Shown in pieces: positions 24,282 through 34,019 of a DNA stretch of 64,000 nucleotides. A program made the translations under genes and the position numbers. The stretch comes from Oreohelix idahoensis (taxonomy: Eukaryota; Mollusca; Gastropoda; Stylommatophora; Oreohelicidae), in the NCBI GenBank assembly GCA_024509875.1, contig JAMPIV010021224.1, forward strand, positions 1-64,000. The letters run 5' to 3'. The notes beneath the pieces were generated by a model. That model made no database searches, had not been told where the DNA came from, and saw nothing but the letters and a program-made list of their open reading frames with translations. Numbering within the stretch: position 1 is the first letter of the stretch; each line of letters begins with the position of its first letter.

Positions 24282-24509
24282 ATGGGCTGTCCACGCAAAC
24301 GGTTGTCCAGATAGACGTTACAGATGTGAATGACAACCACCCCAGATTTGAACCCAGGGAATATTCCATCAACGTGTTGTCTGGTGTCAAGCCAGGTCAG
24401 CTGGTCACGGTCCAGTCCAGGGATAGAGACAGTGGGATATTTGGGACGGTGTCGTATTCCATAACTGAAGGAAACAACAAGAGATATTTTGATATCAATA
24501 CAAATACAG
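24282..24509 (+). CDS. Large cadherin, exon B (EC linker and start of next repeat)
   Basis: The exon runs from acceptor TTGCCAG to donor ATACAG|GTAAGAAG, phase 1 to phase 1. It starts GLSTQTVVQIDVTDVNDNHP, a complete Ca2+-binding DXNDNXP linker that closes the repeat begun in exon A. It then opens the next repeat with REYSINVLSGVKPGQLV, RDRDSG and FDINTNT. The in-frame join to exon C continues as GAISLKKSLPEAEGVFDL, the usual TGxIxxxxxLDxE region. Confidence 0.93.
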
Positions 24510-25129
24510 GTAAGAAGTTAATAAAGTGGTATTTTGATATTGATGCTTTAAAAAAATATATATGTTAGTGATATTAATTAATTGTAATATAACCCAGATG
24601 GCATATTCCCTTATTAGAGAGCTGCCTTATCGGGTTACCCAAAGTTTGCCCACCAAAATTGCAATCTTTTCACTTTGCTATTACGCCCCAGCCAGTTGAA
24701 AGAAAGCGCATTTTGTTCCCATCCTAAAAATAGCGGTTGTTTGATGAATGGAGTTTCGTTTCATGTGCAGTAACTTGGCCGATTTAATACCTCAAGTCGA
24801 TTTGCCCTTAAATAATAATTCGGAGATGGATTAATAGGAGGTCATTTTGAATTTGTGTTATGTATTTCTTTCATGACAAGGCAAGATTCTAAAAGACATC
24901 TGTACATTTAAAAAACGTATGATAAAACAGGTATTAACTAATCAAATTTCAGTTCATAGGATTTTGTTTTCCATGTCTCTCCACGCCATTTTTGACGCGT
25001 TGCTCCATATCTTCAAAACCAATGCCTCACAATAAATAACCTCAGGAGAATTAATGCCGTCATGACGGCACGCAGCGGAAAAAGGACACACATCCTTCAC
25101 GCCATGTTTTGGTGGTTGACTCACTCGTA

Positions 25130-25375
25130 AGAAGATTTTTAAAAAGTAGTCTAGTAGCATCTGCTGTCGTAAGGGACTGGAAGGACTTCATTGTACTAGG
25201 TCTCAGAAGTAACAGTTCCCTTCTTCGCAGTCATGCCGTCCCTAACTCAAGAGCAAAATCAGATACCCATTTACGGCTAGGTGGACTGAAGCCAAAAGCT
25301 ACTTGGTTTCGAATCTAAACCCAGTAACTTTGCCGTATGATGCAAGCACTCCAACCACTCTACCAATCGGATACT
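25130..25375 (-). mobile_element. tRNA-derived SINE S2, copy 1
   Basis: On the minus strand there is an A-box-like TGGTAGAGTGGTTGGAGTGC (near 25,350) and a B-box-like GGTTTAGATTCGAAACC. A body follows with CGTAAATGGGTATCTGATTT and CTCTTGAGTTAGGGA. The body and tRNA-like head match the + strand copy at 29,350. Confidence 0.75.
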
Positions 25376-25583
25376 CAGATAAGAAGCTGATGACGTATAT
25401 TTTGGCATTAACGCTGATAGCGATAAGAAGATGATGACGTATATTTTGATATTATTGGTGATACAGGACAGAGGATGCAGGAGTGTAGCACATTGAAGCT
25501 ATAGAACGATCTTCTGGGTGATTGAAAAATCACTTTCTATTTTTAAATTGTTACGTCAATCACTCCTACCCAACTATTTATAT

Positions 25584-26166
25584 CAGCCTTTCTCAGCCTG
25601 TTTATCCTGGAGAAACCCTTGAAATAATTTTCAGGTGTCAGAGAACCCCTGTATAACAATTAATACTACAGCTCATGGAATCTTAGCGTGATCAGTAAGT
25701 TGTAAACATAATAATCCAATTAAAATTCTCAATGCTCTTTTGAGTAGAGAATTATTATTTTTCCGCGGATCTGTTTATTTTAGCCAACTTATTAGCCTAC
25801 TCTTTTTTGTGTGCTTCCTCCTCTGCACAAAGGATAACAATTCTAATGCAAATCAGTAGTGAAGGTAAAAGAAACTTCAGTTTTTCCTATTTTTAATTTC
25901 CTATTTGATTTTTTTAAAAACCTTATCCAAGTAGGCCTAAAATCTTATTACAAATGTGTACTCTACAAGATGCTAATGAAATAAGTTAAATGCAAAATCG
26001 AACACGGTCCTGTTGCGCACTGCCCACCACTGAGATAGCAAACATCACCCGGTGCGCAAAGTTAAAAACATGACGTTAACTTTGTTTCAACCACGATCTC
26101 TCGCAGAACCCCTAACGATCTCTGCGGAACCCCAGGATTCCGTGGAACCACGGTTCAAAAAACCTG
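25584..26166. mobile_element. hAT-type MITE, 583 bp, with 8-bp target duplication ATTTATAT
   Basis: Flanks carry ATTTATAT at 25576-25583 and 26167-26174. The ends are CAGCCTTTCTCAGCCTG and the complement CAGGTTTTTTGAACCGTGG, imperfect inverted repeats starting with CAG as in hAT elements. Blocks such as GAGAACCCCTG and GCAGAACCCCTAACGATCTC are typical of non-autonomous elements. No transposase frame. Confidence 0.82.
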
Positions 26167-26224
26167 ATTTATATGAAACGAGCATCAAAATAAAGATAAT
26201 TAACTGCCCTTGTAGTAAATAAGA

Positions 26225-26420
26225 TGATAGGAAACTCTTTACAGAGCGATACAACAGGAAGCAATCTGATCATCATCAGAAGTCCCCCCGTCCGACAAGT
26301 GTTTCGGCCCTATATACTCCTTTACACTCTAAGGGGGGCGGGCCCACTTGGGTCATGACTCCCAAGCGTCTCAGCTTCCTGTTGTCTTGCATCGAAAATG
26401 AACCCATTTCACTTATGGTA
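26225..26420 (-). mobile_element. Dispersed repeat R2, copy 1 (possible Penelope-like or ribozyme-bearing fragment)
   Basis: The block CATCAG...CCGTCCGACAAGTGTTTCGGCC resembles 33,045-33,095 (TCATCAG...TATCCGGCAAGCATTTCCGCC). On the minus strand it reads GGCCGAAACACTTGTCGGAC, then CTGATGATGA. GAAAC...GTC and CTGATGA are the conserved elements of hammerhead ribozymes. Family assignment is tentative. Confidence 0.45.
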
Positions 26421-26807
26421 GCAACTTTAAATTCCACAACTCCGCCAGCCGTGGAGGCAATTGTGAAAGTAACAAAGAGAAGACAAATTATTCCGTTCGT
26501 AAACATTACAGCTCAGCGTTAAATCCGGTCTGTTCAATACACGATTTACTTTTTGGAAGCGTATTTGTCTGTCCCTCGAAACGTCACTTTATTGGCCACT
26601 TCAGATATTATTTTTCTTTACTTTGTTTCTGGGATACAAATTAAAAAATGAAACTTATTACTCAAATGCCAGTTAATTTTCCTTGGTTTGATTTTTGTTT
26701 CGTGCATATCAAATAGATACAAGTGAGGATGGGAAAGTTAAAAAATAGAAAGTGACTTCTCAATCACGGCGAAAATATTGAAGAAAACATGAGTAATAAA
26801 TAAATAT

Positions 26808-27107
26808 AGATATAATTAACAGGTACTTGATGGATAGAAAGAAGGACACCAGACAACAGAAAAGTAATATAAGTGATAGGCTTACTAGGAATCGAACCAA
26901 AGATCATCCAGACGGCGCCATCGCCTTGCTATGAAAGTAAATTGTGAAAGGACGCACAGCCAATTGAATACCCCCGTTTTAAAGATAGTGCCCTTTGGAT
27001 GGTCCGCTCATTGTTCGATTCCTGGTAAGTCTATTACTTATATTTTTTATCTGTTGTCTAGTATCTTCCTTTCTGTCCAACGAGAATCTGTTAATTACCT
27101 ATGTTAA
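26808..27107. repeat. Foldback element with about 90-bp inverted arms
   Basis: The left arm (26,808-26,900) contains TTAACAGGTACTTGATGG, GAAAGAAGGA, AGACAACAGA, ATATAAGTGATAGGCTTAC and AGGAATCGAACC. The right arm (27,010-27,107) is its reverse complement with scattered changes. The innermost ends, GGAATCGAACC and GGTTCGATTCC, look like tRNA B boxes facing each other, so it may be two SINE heads joined head to head or a MITE. Confidence 0.8.
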
Positions 27108-27192
27108 ATTGTCCATCATCGCGTAACATACTTAAACTTTAAGACATAAAGTTTTGAGTAAGATGTCCACCTTGTCTGTCTCTTTGTTTCAG

Positions 27193-27441
27193 GTGCCATA
27201 TCATTGAAAAAATCATTGCCAGAAGCTGAAGGTGTATTTGATCTGAGAATTTTAGCCACTGATGGAGGCGGGATGACCTCTCCAGATCTTGCCCTGGTCA
27301 CAGTTAGTGTGATTAGCGGAGTAGTCCATCCACCAATTTTTACACCGACCATATTCAGCTTCATCATCAGCGAGGATGCTGGATTGGGGCAGATGGTGGG
27401 AAGGGTGCAGGCCAGTTTAGATAACACAGGTGGTGACATGG
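27193..27441 (+). CDS. Large cadherin, exon C
   Basis: The exon lies between acceptor TTGTTTCAG and donor ATGG|GTAAGAT, phase 1 to phase 1, 249 bp. It completes one EC repeat (SLPEAEGVFDLRILATDGGG) and starts the next (IFSFIISEDAGLGQMVGRV). The linker between them reads VTVSVISGVVHPPIF. The DXNDNXP Ca2+ motif is missing, although the downstream PXF is kept, so this joint probably binds less calcium. A decayed second copy of the 3' part of this exon lies at 22,745-23,300. Confidence 0.93.
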
Positions 27442-27504
27442 GTAAGATATTTATAAACCTAAAGATGTTCACTTACAGGTTTTGTTCAATTTATTTACTT
27501 AATG

Positions 27505-28335
27505 CTCCCCAAGGAGCAAAGGCCATTAACAAACGTACGCCAAGTCATCTATTAGCAGACTATCAGCTCGATGTTTTTTTCATAATTTTCGTTTCTGTCT
27601 CCAGTTCTCTTCATGTGTTTTTCTGTCTTTCTCTGCCTCCTTTACGCTGTGGGTTCTAGAACACGGACTCGCGGTAATGTTATCTATACAGGTTCCTCAA
27701 TGTATATTCAACCATTGCTAGCATCTTCTTCTCACCTCTTGTTTCACTGGCACTTGTCTGGCTCTTGTCATCAGTTCCACATTGAGGACCTTGATATCAA
27801 ATCCACACCGAGGACCTTTTCATCAGTTCCACATTGAAGACCTTGTCATCAGTTCCACATTGAGGACCTTGATATCAGTTCCACATTGAGGACCTTGATG
27901 TCAGTTTCACATTGAGGACCTTGGTATCAGTTCCACATTGAGGACCGTGTCATCAGTTCTACATTGAAGACTTTGATATCAGTTCCACATTGAGGACCTT
28001 GTCGTCAGGTCAACATTGAGGACCTTGTTATCAGTTGCACATTGAGGACCTTCTCATCAGTTTGACATTGAGGACCTTGTCATCAGTCCAACAATGAGGA
28101 CCTTGTCATCAGTTCCACAGTGAGGACCTTTTCATACCACTTCAATTCTTATATTCTAAGCAAGCATCCATTTATGAAACTCTAAATTCTTGGTTGCTGT
28201 TTTTATGTTTCTCCATGTTTCACAGCCATACAGTAGGATTGACTCGACTTTTCAGTTGCAGTTTCTTATTTCTGTGTTGGAATTTTTATCTCCATATATT
28301 TTTTAATACAGAGAAAGCTCCTCTCCTTCTTCTTT
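27505..28335 (-). mobile_element. LINE-A relic carrying a 26-bp minisatellite
   Basis: From 27,505 the reverse strand gives LINE-A 3' text (CCCCAAGGAGCAAAGGCC), then at 27,720 the region encoding the 9116 copy's start, then the array. After the array, upstream LINE-A text continues (TCATACCACTTCAATTCTTATATTC, GCATCCATTTATGAAACTCT, CATACAGTAGGATTGACTCG). This matches 60,395-60,505, so the array sits inside the element. Confidence 0.85.
27768..28134 (-). repeat. 26-bp minisatellite inside LINE-A, about 14 units
   Basis: The unit is ATCAGTTCCACATTGAGGACCTTG plus two bases, with point changes and a few shortened units. The founding unit is LINE-A sequence complementary to the start of the 9116 insert (TGGAACTGATGACAAG). 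Confidence 0.9.
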
Positions 28336-28339
28336 GGTC

Positions 28340-28620
28340 CTTGGTCGCTGACTAAAGCAATCAGTGACCATCACGCCTGGTGGCGTCTTGTAGGGCAGCA
28401 ACAAACTGTCTCCACTTTGCTCGGTCGGCAGTCATCCATCGTGTGGGGCCCCAGCTCTGGTTCTTGCTTAGCATCTCTGCTTCCACCATTCTCCAAGTTT
28501 TTTTTGGCCGTCCTTGCTTTCGTTGTCTTTCTGAAGTCCATAGCATGGAAAGCTGCTCTATTTTGTATCCTTATTTTATATATCACTGTTTGCCGCTCCA
28601 ACTGTGTCTATATTGCTGCC
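28340..28620 (-). mobile_element. LINE-B fragment
   Basis: Minus-strand matches to the LINE-B C-terminus: MDFRKTTKAR-like text for the MLWTPEGKRKRG region, then a ...MTADRAKWRQFVAALQDATRRDGH end (28,361-28,546). The tail near 28,340 reads AGAAGAAGG. A frameshift breaks the first part. Confidence 0.85.
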
Positions 28621-28814
28621 AAATTATATATATGATTCTACATCTTGAAGAGGTGTTTGACCAAGTGCCATCTTGTTACCAATTGCGGCATGTATTATAA
28701 TTTTATTTATTAATCTTTGTCTTTTTCATGTGTATTTGCTGTGGCATACATTCTTGCGCCTGGGTGAAACATGTAGACATCAGGCGACAGAAAGACTTCT
28801 GGTGTTTGGGGTAT

Positions 28815-29098
28815 CATTTCACTTAAAAAAGGTAAAGGAACCCGTTACACTCCCATTGAGGCATATTGGGAATATGGTGTTAGGCCCATATTATCTTGAC
28901 CGTCGGCACACTAGGGGTGATGTGGTCGGCATCACGCCGGCCGCCTTAACCTTCCCAGAGTAGCTCTGGTACCCATTTGGGGCTGGGTCGACCCAGGAGC
29001 CGTTTGTGGCCTAAAAATTTTCCGCCTCATCTGGGGATCGAACCATAGACCACTGCGCTAGGAAGCCAGTGCACTAACCACTATGCTACCGCGGCTCC
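28815..29098 (-). mobile_element. tRNA-derived SINE S3
   Basis: On the minus strand it starts AAGGAGCCGCGGTAGCATAG, with an A box (TAGCATAGTGGTTAGTGC) and a B box (GGTTCGATCCC). A 200-bp body contains ACCCAGCCCCAAATGGGTAC and GCGTGATGCCGACCACATCA. It looks like a tRNA-headed SINE, not a functional tRNA gene, because the tRNA-like part has no proper acceptor-stem closure. Confidence 0.8.
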
Positions 29099-29349
29099 TT
29101 TTTTCACTTAGCCTCTAGGCAAAAATTCCACATCAATGCGCTTCATGTGATCTTCCAGTGGGCTTTTCAGTAGCAGTCTTTTGTTCATAATGAAGCTCCT
29201 AGCCTCCGTTCTTAAAATCAACCCATTTTGCCTCTTATGATATGCCACGCTGGAACAGCAGTTATGTTTTTTCTTTGTCTCGTCAGACGCCACAGTATAT
29301 GTCAAAAATAATAATAACAATAATTTCTTTTTTTTTTTTCTGCTCGATT

Positions 29350-29690
29350 GGAAGAATGGGAGTTTTCGACTGGCTAAGCGGTTAGAGTGCTTGTCTCTGG
29401 TGGCACAGTTTCCGGACACCGTGACTAAGCGTGGCGCTCCAGTCTACCCAGCTGTAAATGGGTACATGACTACTCTTGAGTTAAGGAAGGTGAAGGCATT
29501 GAGACAGAGAACTGATTACCTCAATTCCAAAAGCTGGACCTTGTATAGCGGACTCTGTAACACTTCACCTCCCCAGACAATTTCTGCTATGGAACTACCT
29601 ATTTTTTAATGGAAAATTGAGCCACCGAAGCAGGCGGCTTAAGCCATCTCGTGCTGCTCTCGGCTCTCTACTGCTTAACTCTTAGTGAAC
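29350..29690 (+). mobile_element. tRNA-derived SINE S2, copy 2
   Basis: The A-box-like TGGCTAAGCGGTTAGAGTGC is followed by ACCCAGCTGTAAATGGGTAC and CTCTTGAGTTAAGGAAGG. The same head-body order occurs on the minus strand at 25,130-25,375. Confidence 0.75.
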
Positions 29691-29747
29691 TAGCAATAAC
29701 CCGTCAATAATGACGGAAGTAAATCAAAAACTGTAATATATTTTTAT

Positions 29748-30125
29748 TCAATATAAAAGTTCTTTGATGACAACATTTTTTGTGAAAGTGCGTGGATTTG
29801 TTTCAAAGAATGTTCCCTGATAAAAAGTGTTTTTAACAAAACCTTTCAAGTTTTCATGATTTGTTCCTCGGGTGAGGGCGACATAAAGCTGGCCGTGTCC
29901 GAAAACAGGTTCAGGAAGGAAAACTCCTACGTGATCAAAAGATTGTCTTTGCGCCTTATTGATCGTTATTGGAAATGCTAAAATCACTGGGAATTGACGA
30001 CGTCGCATCCTAAATGGCAAACTGGCATCCTAAATGGCAAACTGCGCTCGCTGGAGAGTCTCTCTTGCTCGTTGTGATTGACGCGATCGTCTCTTCCTCT
30101 TAGCATCTGCAGCTCATTTTGCAGC
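29748..30125 (-). pseudogene. Helitron-type Pif1 helicase remnant (N- and C-terminal pieces)
   Basis: The minus frame 29748-30020 reads RRRQFPVILAFPITINKAQ, then SFDHVGVFLPEPVFGHGQLY and VALTRG. These are the C-terminal SF1 helicase motifs of Helitron Rep/helicase proteins, where the TINKAQGQS and YVALTRG blocks are conserved. Directly upstream (30,010-30,125) a short Lys/Arg/Ala-rich start after an ATG (GATGGCTGCAAAA) resembles the basic N-terminus of such proteins. The middle of the protein, over a thousand residues, is missing, so this is an internally deleted relic. Confidence 0.75.
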
Positions 30126-30447
30126 CATCTTCTTCTTCTTCCTTCTTCCTCGTTCGCCCTGAAAAGGATGATGGTTGCGTTGTGTCTGTTTACGCCTAAG
30201 CTGTGATATCTGCACCTTTCGGTCGACACATCCGACTTCAGCATGGCATTTTTTAGGGACCGGGTTTGCCTTCCCATTGCGATCCGCACTCGCTCAGCCA
30301 GACTGCACTGCTGCAGACTGTTTCCAGGACCACCACGTGGAGGTGGAGTGCGGTCTTGACCAGCTCTGGTTCGCTGGTCCTGATGCAAGCAGTACAGCTA
30401 TGGGTCGCTGACTGCATTCACTATTGTTGCATCTTGGGGTCCCATTT
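30126..30447 (-). mobile_element. GAAG-tailed retroposon-like element, copy 1 (fused to Helitron debris)
   Basis: Reverse complement of a unit that starts TGGGACCCCAAGATGCA and ends in a GAAGAAGAAG tract. It is about 90% identical by eye to the + strand copy at 48,793-49,105. Here the GAAG tract runs directly into the Helitron start codon region instead of host DNA. Confidence 0.8.
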
Positions 30448-30734
30448 TGATCCATAATAATAAGTCTGCAATACTTTAAATTACAATTTTGTCTTGAAGA
30501 AACAATAAAAAAAACTTACATTTTATGGTTTATTTTAACAAAATGATGAGTTAAATCCGTTTCCGGAATGAAACTGGGTTCTACACCGACTTTTCTTCGT
30601 TGAGTGTTACTATTTTCAGGGGAGTACGTATAAGGGAAACAATACAATTAATGTCTAGCTTTTAACCACAGTTGCATCCTTTAGATGTGATCGACGTACA
30701 AACGGCGAGAATTATGGATTGTGATGATGAGGGA

Positions 30735-30834
30735 TACCATGTGATTTTTTTTTTTCATGCGGCTCTTCAATTTGTTAAAACGGAGACAAAATTGAATATT
30801 TGGCTCCTTGTCACGGAAAGGTTCCCGACCCCTG
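30735..30834. mobile_element. Single end of a hAT-like element
   Basis: The sequence ends GGTTCCCGACCCCTG; the reverse complement begins CAGGGGTCGGGAACC, the typical hAT-type terminus seen in many zinc-finger-BED transposons. A matching second end was not found. Confidence 0.45.
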
Positions 30835-31050
30835 GCCTAAGCCAAAGCACAAACTCTTGCAGTGGTTATGTATGAAACAGCCTGTTTTACGGGATGAAAT
30901 TGCCAGCCCGATTCACTACCTAATATTAGTCGCCGTTTACGACATACTTGAGGTAGCAGTAGTTTTATTATTTCTTAATCTCCTCAGGGATCCCCTGGAT
31001 TTACACAGGACAAATAATTGTCTTAAATTGTGTGGCAAATCCTAAAAACA

Positions 31051-31757
31051 ATTGTTCACAAACAAAAGCTGAAGCAATTTTTTTGTCTTACTGTCATAAA
31101 CTGTGTACACTTGCAATTAATTGTTTGAAATTTATCTACAAAATATTAACTATGATTTTCCACAAACAAAAGGTGACGCAATTTTTTTCTTCTTACTTTA
31201 GAGATCTTCATTGTTATATAGAACCAATCCTGACTTATGGGAGTGAGTCATTGACAATTAGTAAACAAATAGGGAAGACACTAGAGGCAACAGAGATGTG
31301 GTTTTACAAAAGAATGTTAAAAATACCATGGACAGCTAAAAAGAGTAACGAGGATGTCCTGAAAGAGGCCTATGCACAAAGGAAATTTATTTCACAAGTT
31401 AGAAAGAAGCAATCCACTTTTCTGGTCATGTTATGAGAAGAGGAAAGCTGGAATCTATCGTAACAACAGGTAAGATTGAAGGAAAAAGAGATAGGGGAAG
31501 GCAAAGAGAGCAAATACTGGACAGTTTGACTTCGTGGCATGGAAAGAAGTCAACAATAGAATTGATAAATTGTACTGGAGACAGGAAGTTGTGGAGAGAC
31601 ATGATCTCCTACACCACTAGGCACAGCACTTGAAGAAGAGGAAGACTTTAGAAACTGTGCGCTTTAGCAATTAATTGTTAGAAATTCAACTGGGAAACCA
31701 TAATTTTTTTCACAAACGCAGATTGAAGCAAATTTTTTTTTTCTTTCTTACTTTCAG
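31051..31757 (+). repeat. Repeated splice-acceptor cassette before exon D (three partial copies)
   Basis: A unit of about 104 bp containing CACAAACAAAAG.TGA.GCAATTTTTTT, CTTACT and GCAATTAATTGTT occurs from 31,057, from 31,161 and, after a LINE insertion, again to 31,757. The last copy provides the real polypyrimidine tract and acceptor (CTTACTTTCAG) of exon D. The second copy has a near-identical decoy (CTTCTTACTTTAG) at 31,188-31,201. Confidence 0.8.
31203..31644 (+). mobile_element. LINE-C fragment with target duplication ACTTTAGA
   Basis: It is flanked by ACTTTAGA at 31195-31202 and 31645-31652. The coding text is the RT C-terminal side and tail: IEPILTYGSESLTISKQIGK, ATEMWFYKRMLKIPWT, then after a frameshift near 31,432 a basic GKIEGKRDRGRQREQILDSL and the end RKLWRDMISYTTRHST. 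It ends in GAAGAAGAGGAAG. It inserted inside the decoy acceptor unit. Confidence 0.9.
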
Positions 31758-31921
31758 AAATAATGTACTCTAGCTTGTTCCAGACAGCAGACTGGTTCAG
31801 TGTAGACAGTCGGACAGGATGTATTTATACGAAATTCAAAATAGACCGAGAGCTGTATCCATTTGTTGTTCTGAGCGTCCAGGCTCAGGCTGGGTTCCCA
31901 CCGGTTTATGCTGTTGCTCAG
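31758..31921 (+). CDS. Large cadherin, exon D
   Basis: Acceptor CTTACTTTCAG and donor CTCAG|GTATGC give 164 bp, phase 1 in, phase 0 out. It reads IMYSSLFQTADWFSVDSRTG, then KIDRELYPFVVLSVQAQAG and FPPVYAVAQ. FSVDSRTG and KIDRELYPF are the FxIDxxTG and LDRE-type blocks of an EC repeat. The join to exon E gives VNVTILDVNDNEP. Confidence 0.93.
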
Positions 31922-32029
31922 GTATGCCGTGCCAAGACATAACAACAAAAGTTTGTTATGAAAGCTCATTGTTACTTTTTTTAATAAAGAAAAATATTCT
32001 GTTCAACTTCTGATGGGTTATAATTACGA

Positions 32030-32365
32030 CATATGGCGTCCGCCTCTAATTCTGAAGGTAACAGGTTCGCTCCCAGTATAGGGAATATAATTGATGGAAA
32101 GTTTTTTTTTACAACCAGTGGTCCTAATGATGTCATACTCCCCCCTGGTCTCCTGGGTAGTGAGATCGGATGCCTAGTCTTCTAGTATAAGGGTGACAAA
32201 ATAGGAGGTCCCGTGTGCAAGTTGCGCACGTTAAAAATCCCACGGCAGTTGGAAATCGTAAAGAGTAGGCCATTTATAGAATGTGTGATTGATGTATACA
32301 CATATTATGATACTCGCCGGTGCTATGGAGTTTGTGCAATGTGCTGAGATCCTCCTTGTGTGATC
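32030..32365 (+). mobile_element. SINE S1, copy 1
   Basis: A tRNA-like head (GGCGTCCGCCTCTAATTCTG, B box GGTTCGCTCCC) precedes a body with GTGTGCAAGTTGCGCACGTT, AAAAATCCCACGGCAGTTGG and a tail GTGCTGAGATCCTCCTTGTG. The body matches 38,945-39,225. Relative to that copy it lacks about 56 bp after GAGTAGGCC. Confidence 0.85.
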
Positions 32366-32447
32366 TAAGGTTCACTCATACCTGTCATGTTGTTAAAAAG
32401 GGGAAAAGTAAGTGGGATAGCTAGGGTGTTTTGGATGACATCCGATT

Positions 32448-32600
32448 CCCTATTTATTTGTCAATATAAACATGTATTATGAGAACCTATTTATTTGTCA
32501 GTATAAACATGTATCATGAGAACCTATTTATTTGTCAGTATAAACATGTATCATGAGAACCTATTTGTTTGTCAGTATAAACATGTATTATGAGAACATG
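32448..32600. repeat. 37-bp tandem repeat, four units
   Basis: The unit is GAGAACCTATTTATTTGTCA followed by GTATAAACATGTATCAT, with one or two changes per copy. Confidence 0.93.
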
Positions 32601-33009
32601 TTGTAGTGTTCGACAGATCAACGTGATGCTTAGAGAAGAAAAAAAAAGACTTAATTAAATTTGAAGTTCAGCATTTTGAAAGTGAAAATTATTTCTAAGG
32701 AAAATTTACTACACATCATTCTTCAACGTTATTTCCCTCCCCTCTTAAGTTTCCTCATCAGGGGAGATAAAGCTTGCAAACTTTCAGAAGCTTAATTATG
32801 TTAACATTTTATATGTAACCTGCCAAACTCATGGAACAAATAAAAAGTAAATTTAAAAAAAAATTATTTTAGATCAGATTAAGTGCCATTTTCATATTTA
32901 AAAAATTGCTTTAATGGGGTTTTAATATTTTTGGTTTTGTTTTAATACCGTTATATTACACTGTGATAGAATCCCATCCAAGCTTGTTGCCCGTTTCTCT
33001 AAAGTAATG

Positions 33010-33310
33010 TGAAACTCCATTAAACAGCATTACAGCAGGAGACAATGTGGTCATCAGATTGAGTTTCTTCTATCCGGCAAGCATTTCCGCCATTTTACTT
33101 TCTTGGAGCTCCAGGTTGGTGAGCCCACTTGGGCCAAGCCTTCCAAATGCCATTTCATGCCCTGGGAATTGACAAGGACGTATTGAGTATTTAGCAACTT
33201 GGTCGTATCCTTCTTTGACAGGCACACTCTTTCTCCAGTTTTCCCCTGCCTTGAATAAAATACCCAGAAAATATATTATACGCAAGTAGATTTTTAAACA
33301 GTGCAGTGGA
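33010..33310 (-). mobile_element. Dispersed repeat R2, copy 2
   Basis: Resembles 26,225-26,420 around TCATCAG, TATCCGGCAAGCATTTCCGCC and AGCCCACTTGGG. On the minus strand GGCGGAAATGCTTGCCGGAT precedes CTGATGA. Confidence 0.45.
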
Positions 33311-33384
33311 GTCATAATAATGTCACATGGCACCCTTCTACTGGTTGTCACAAAGAAAGAGTTTGACTACAACCCCCTCAGGCA

Positions 33385-33862
33385 TGTCGTACAAGGCAAC
33401 TAATACGAGGTTATGCATGAGGCTGCCAACCTCATCACGTAAAACAAATTGTTACACAAACCACAACTACACAAACCACAACTACACAAACCACAACTAC
33501 ACAAACCACAACTACACAAACCACAACTACACAAACCACAACTACACAAACCACAACTACACAAACCACAAGTACACAAACCACAACTACACAAACCACA
33601 ACTACACAAACCACAACTACACAAACCACAACTACACAAACCACAACTACACAAACCACAACTACACAAACCACAACTACACAAACCACAACTACACAAA
33701 CCACAACTACACAAACCACAACTACACAAACCACAACTACACAAACCACAACTACACAAACCACAACTACACAAACCACAACTACACAAACCACAACTAC
33801 ACAAACCACAACTACACAAACCACAACTACACAAACCACAACTACACAAACCACAACTACAA
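33385..33862 (+). repeat. 15-bp minisatellite (about 27 units) grown from dispersed repeat R1
   Basis: After an R1 block (GGCATGTCGTACAAGGCAAC, GGCTGCCAACCTCATCACGT), the R1 ending TTGTTAC-CACAAAAACTTCAAC has become ACACAAACCACAACT repeated about 27 times (33,455-33,862), almost without variation. The unit has a length divisible by three and no stop in any frame, which explains the long but meaningless frames on both strands. Confidence 0.93.
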
Positions 33863-34019
33863 ACATATGAAAGCTTGTCCAGCCTTCCTGCAAGGGGACC
33901 AGCTGCAATGGTGGTTTTGTGCTTCATATGGAGCACAAGAGAAAATGATGATGGTAAATGGTGTTCAGTAAATATTTAACTGTACATTTGTTTTTTGCTC
34001 ACAACATGTCCACATATAA

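Noticed and set aside
28815..29098. Possible tRNA gene on the minus strand
   Set aside because: A and B boxes are present but the cloverleaf does not close and a SINE body follows.
31690..31757. Exon D acceptor repeat as part of LINE-C
   Set aside because: The LINE has its own target duplication at 31195 and 31645, so the repeated acceptor text lies outside it.
33327..33979. Long frames on both strands (up to 214 aa) with repeats such as TNHNY, HKPQL, CGLCS
   Set aside because: They are six-frame-open artefacts of a 15-bp tandem repeat; no start context, domain or splice support.
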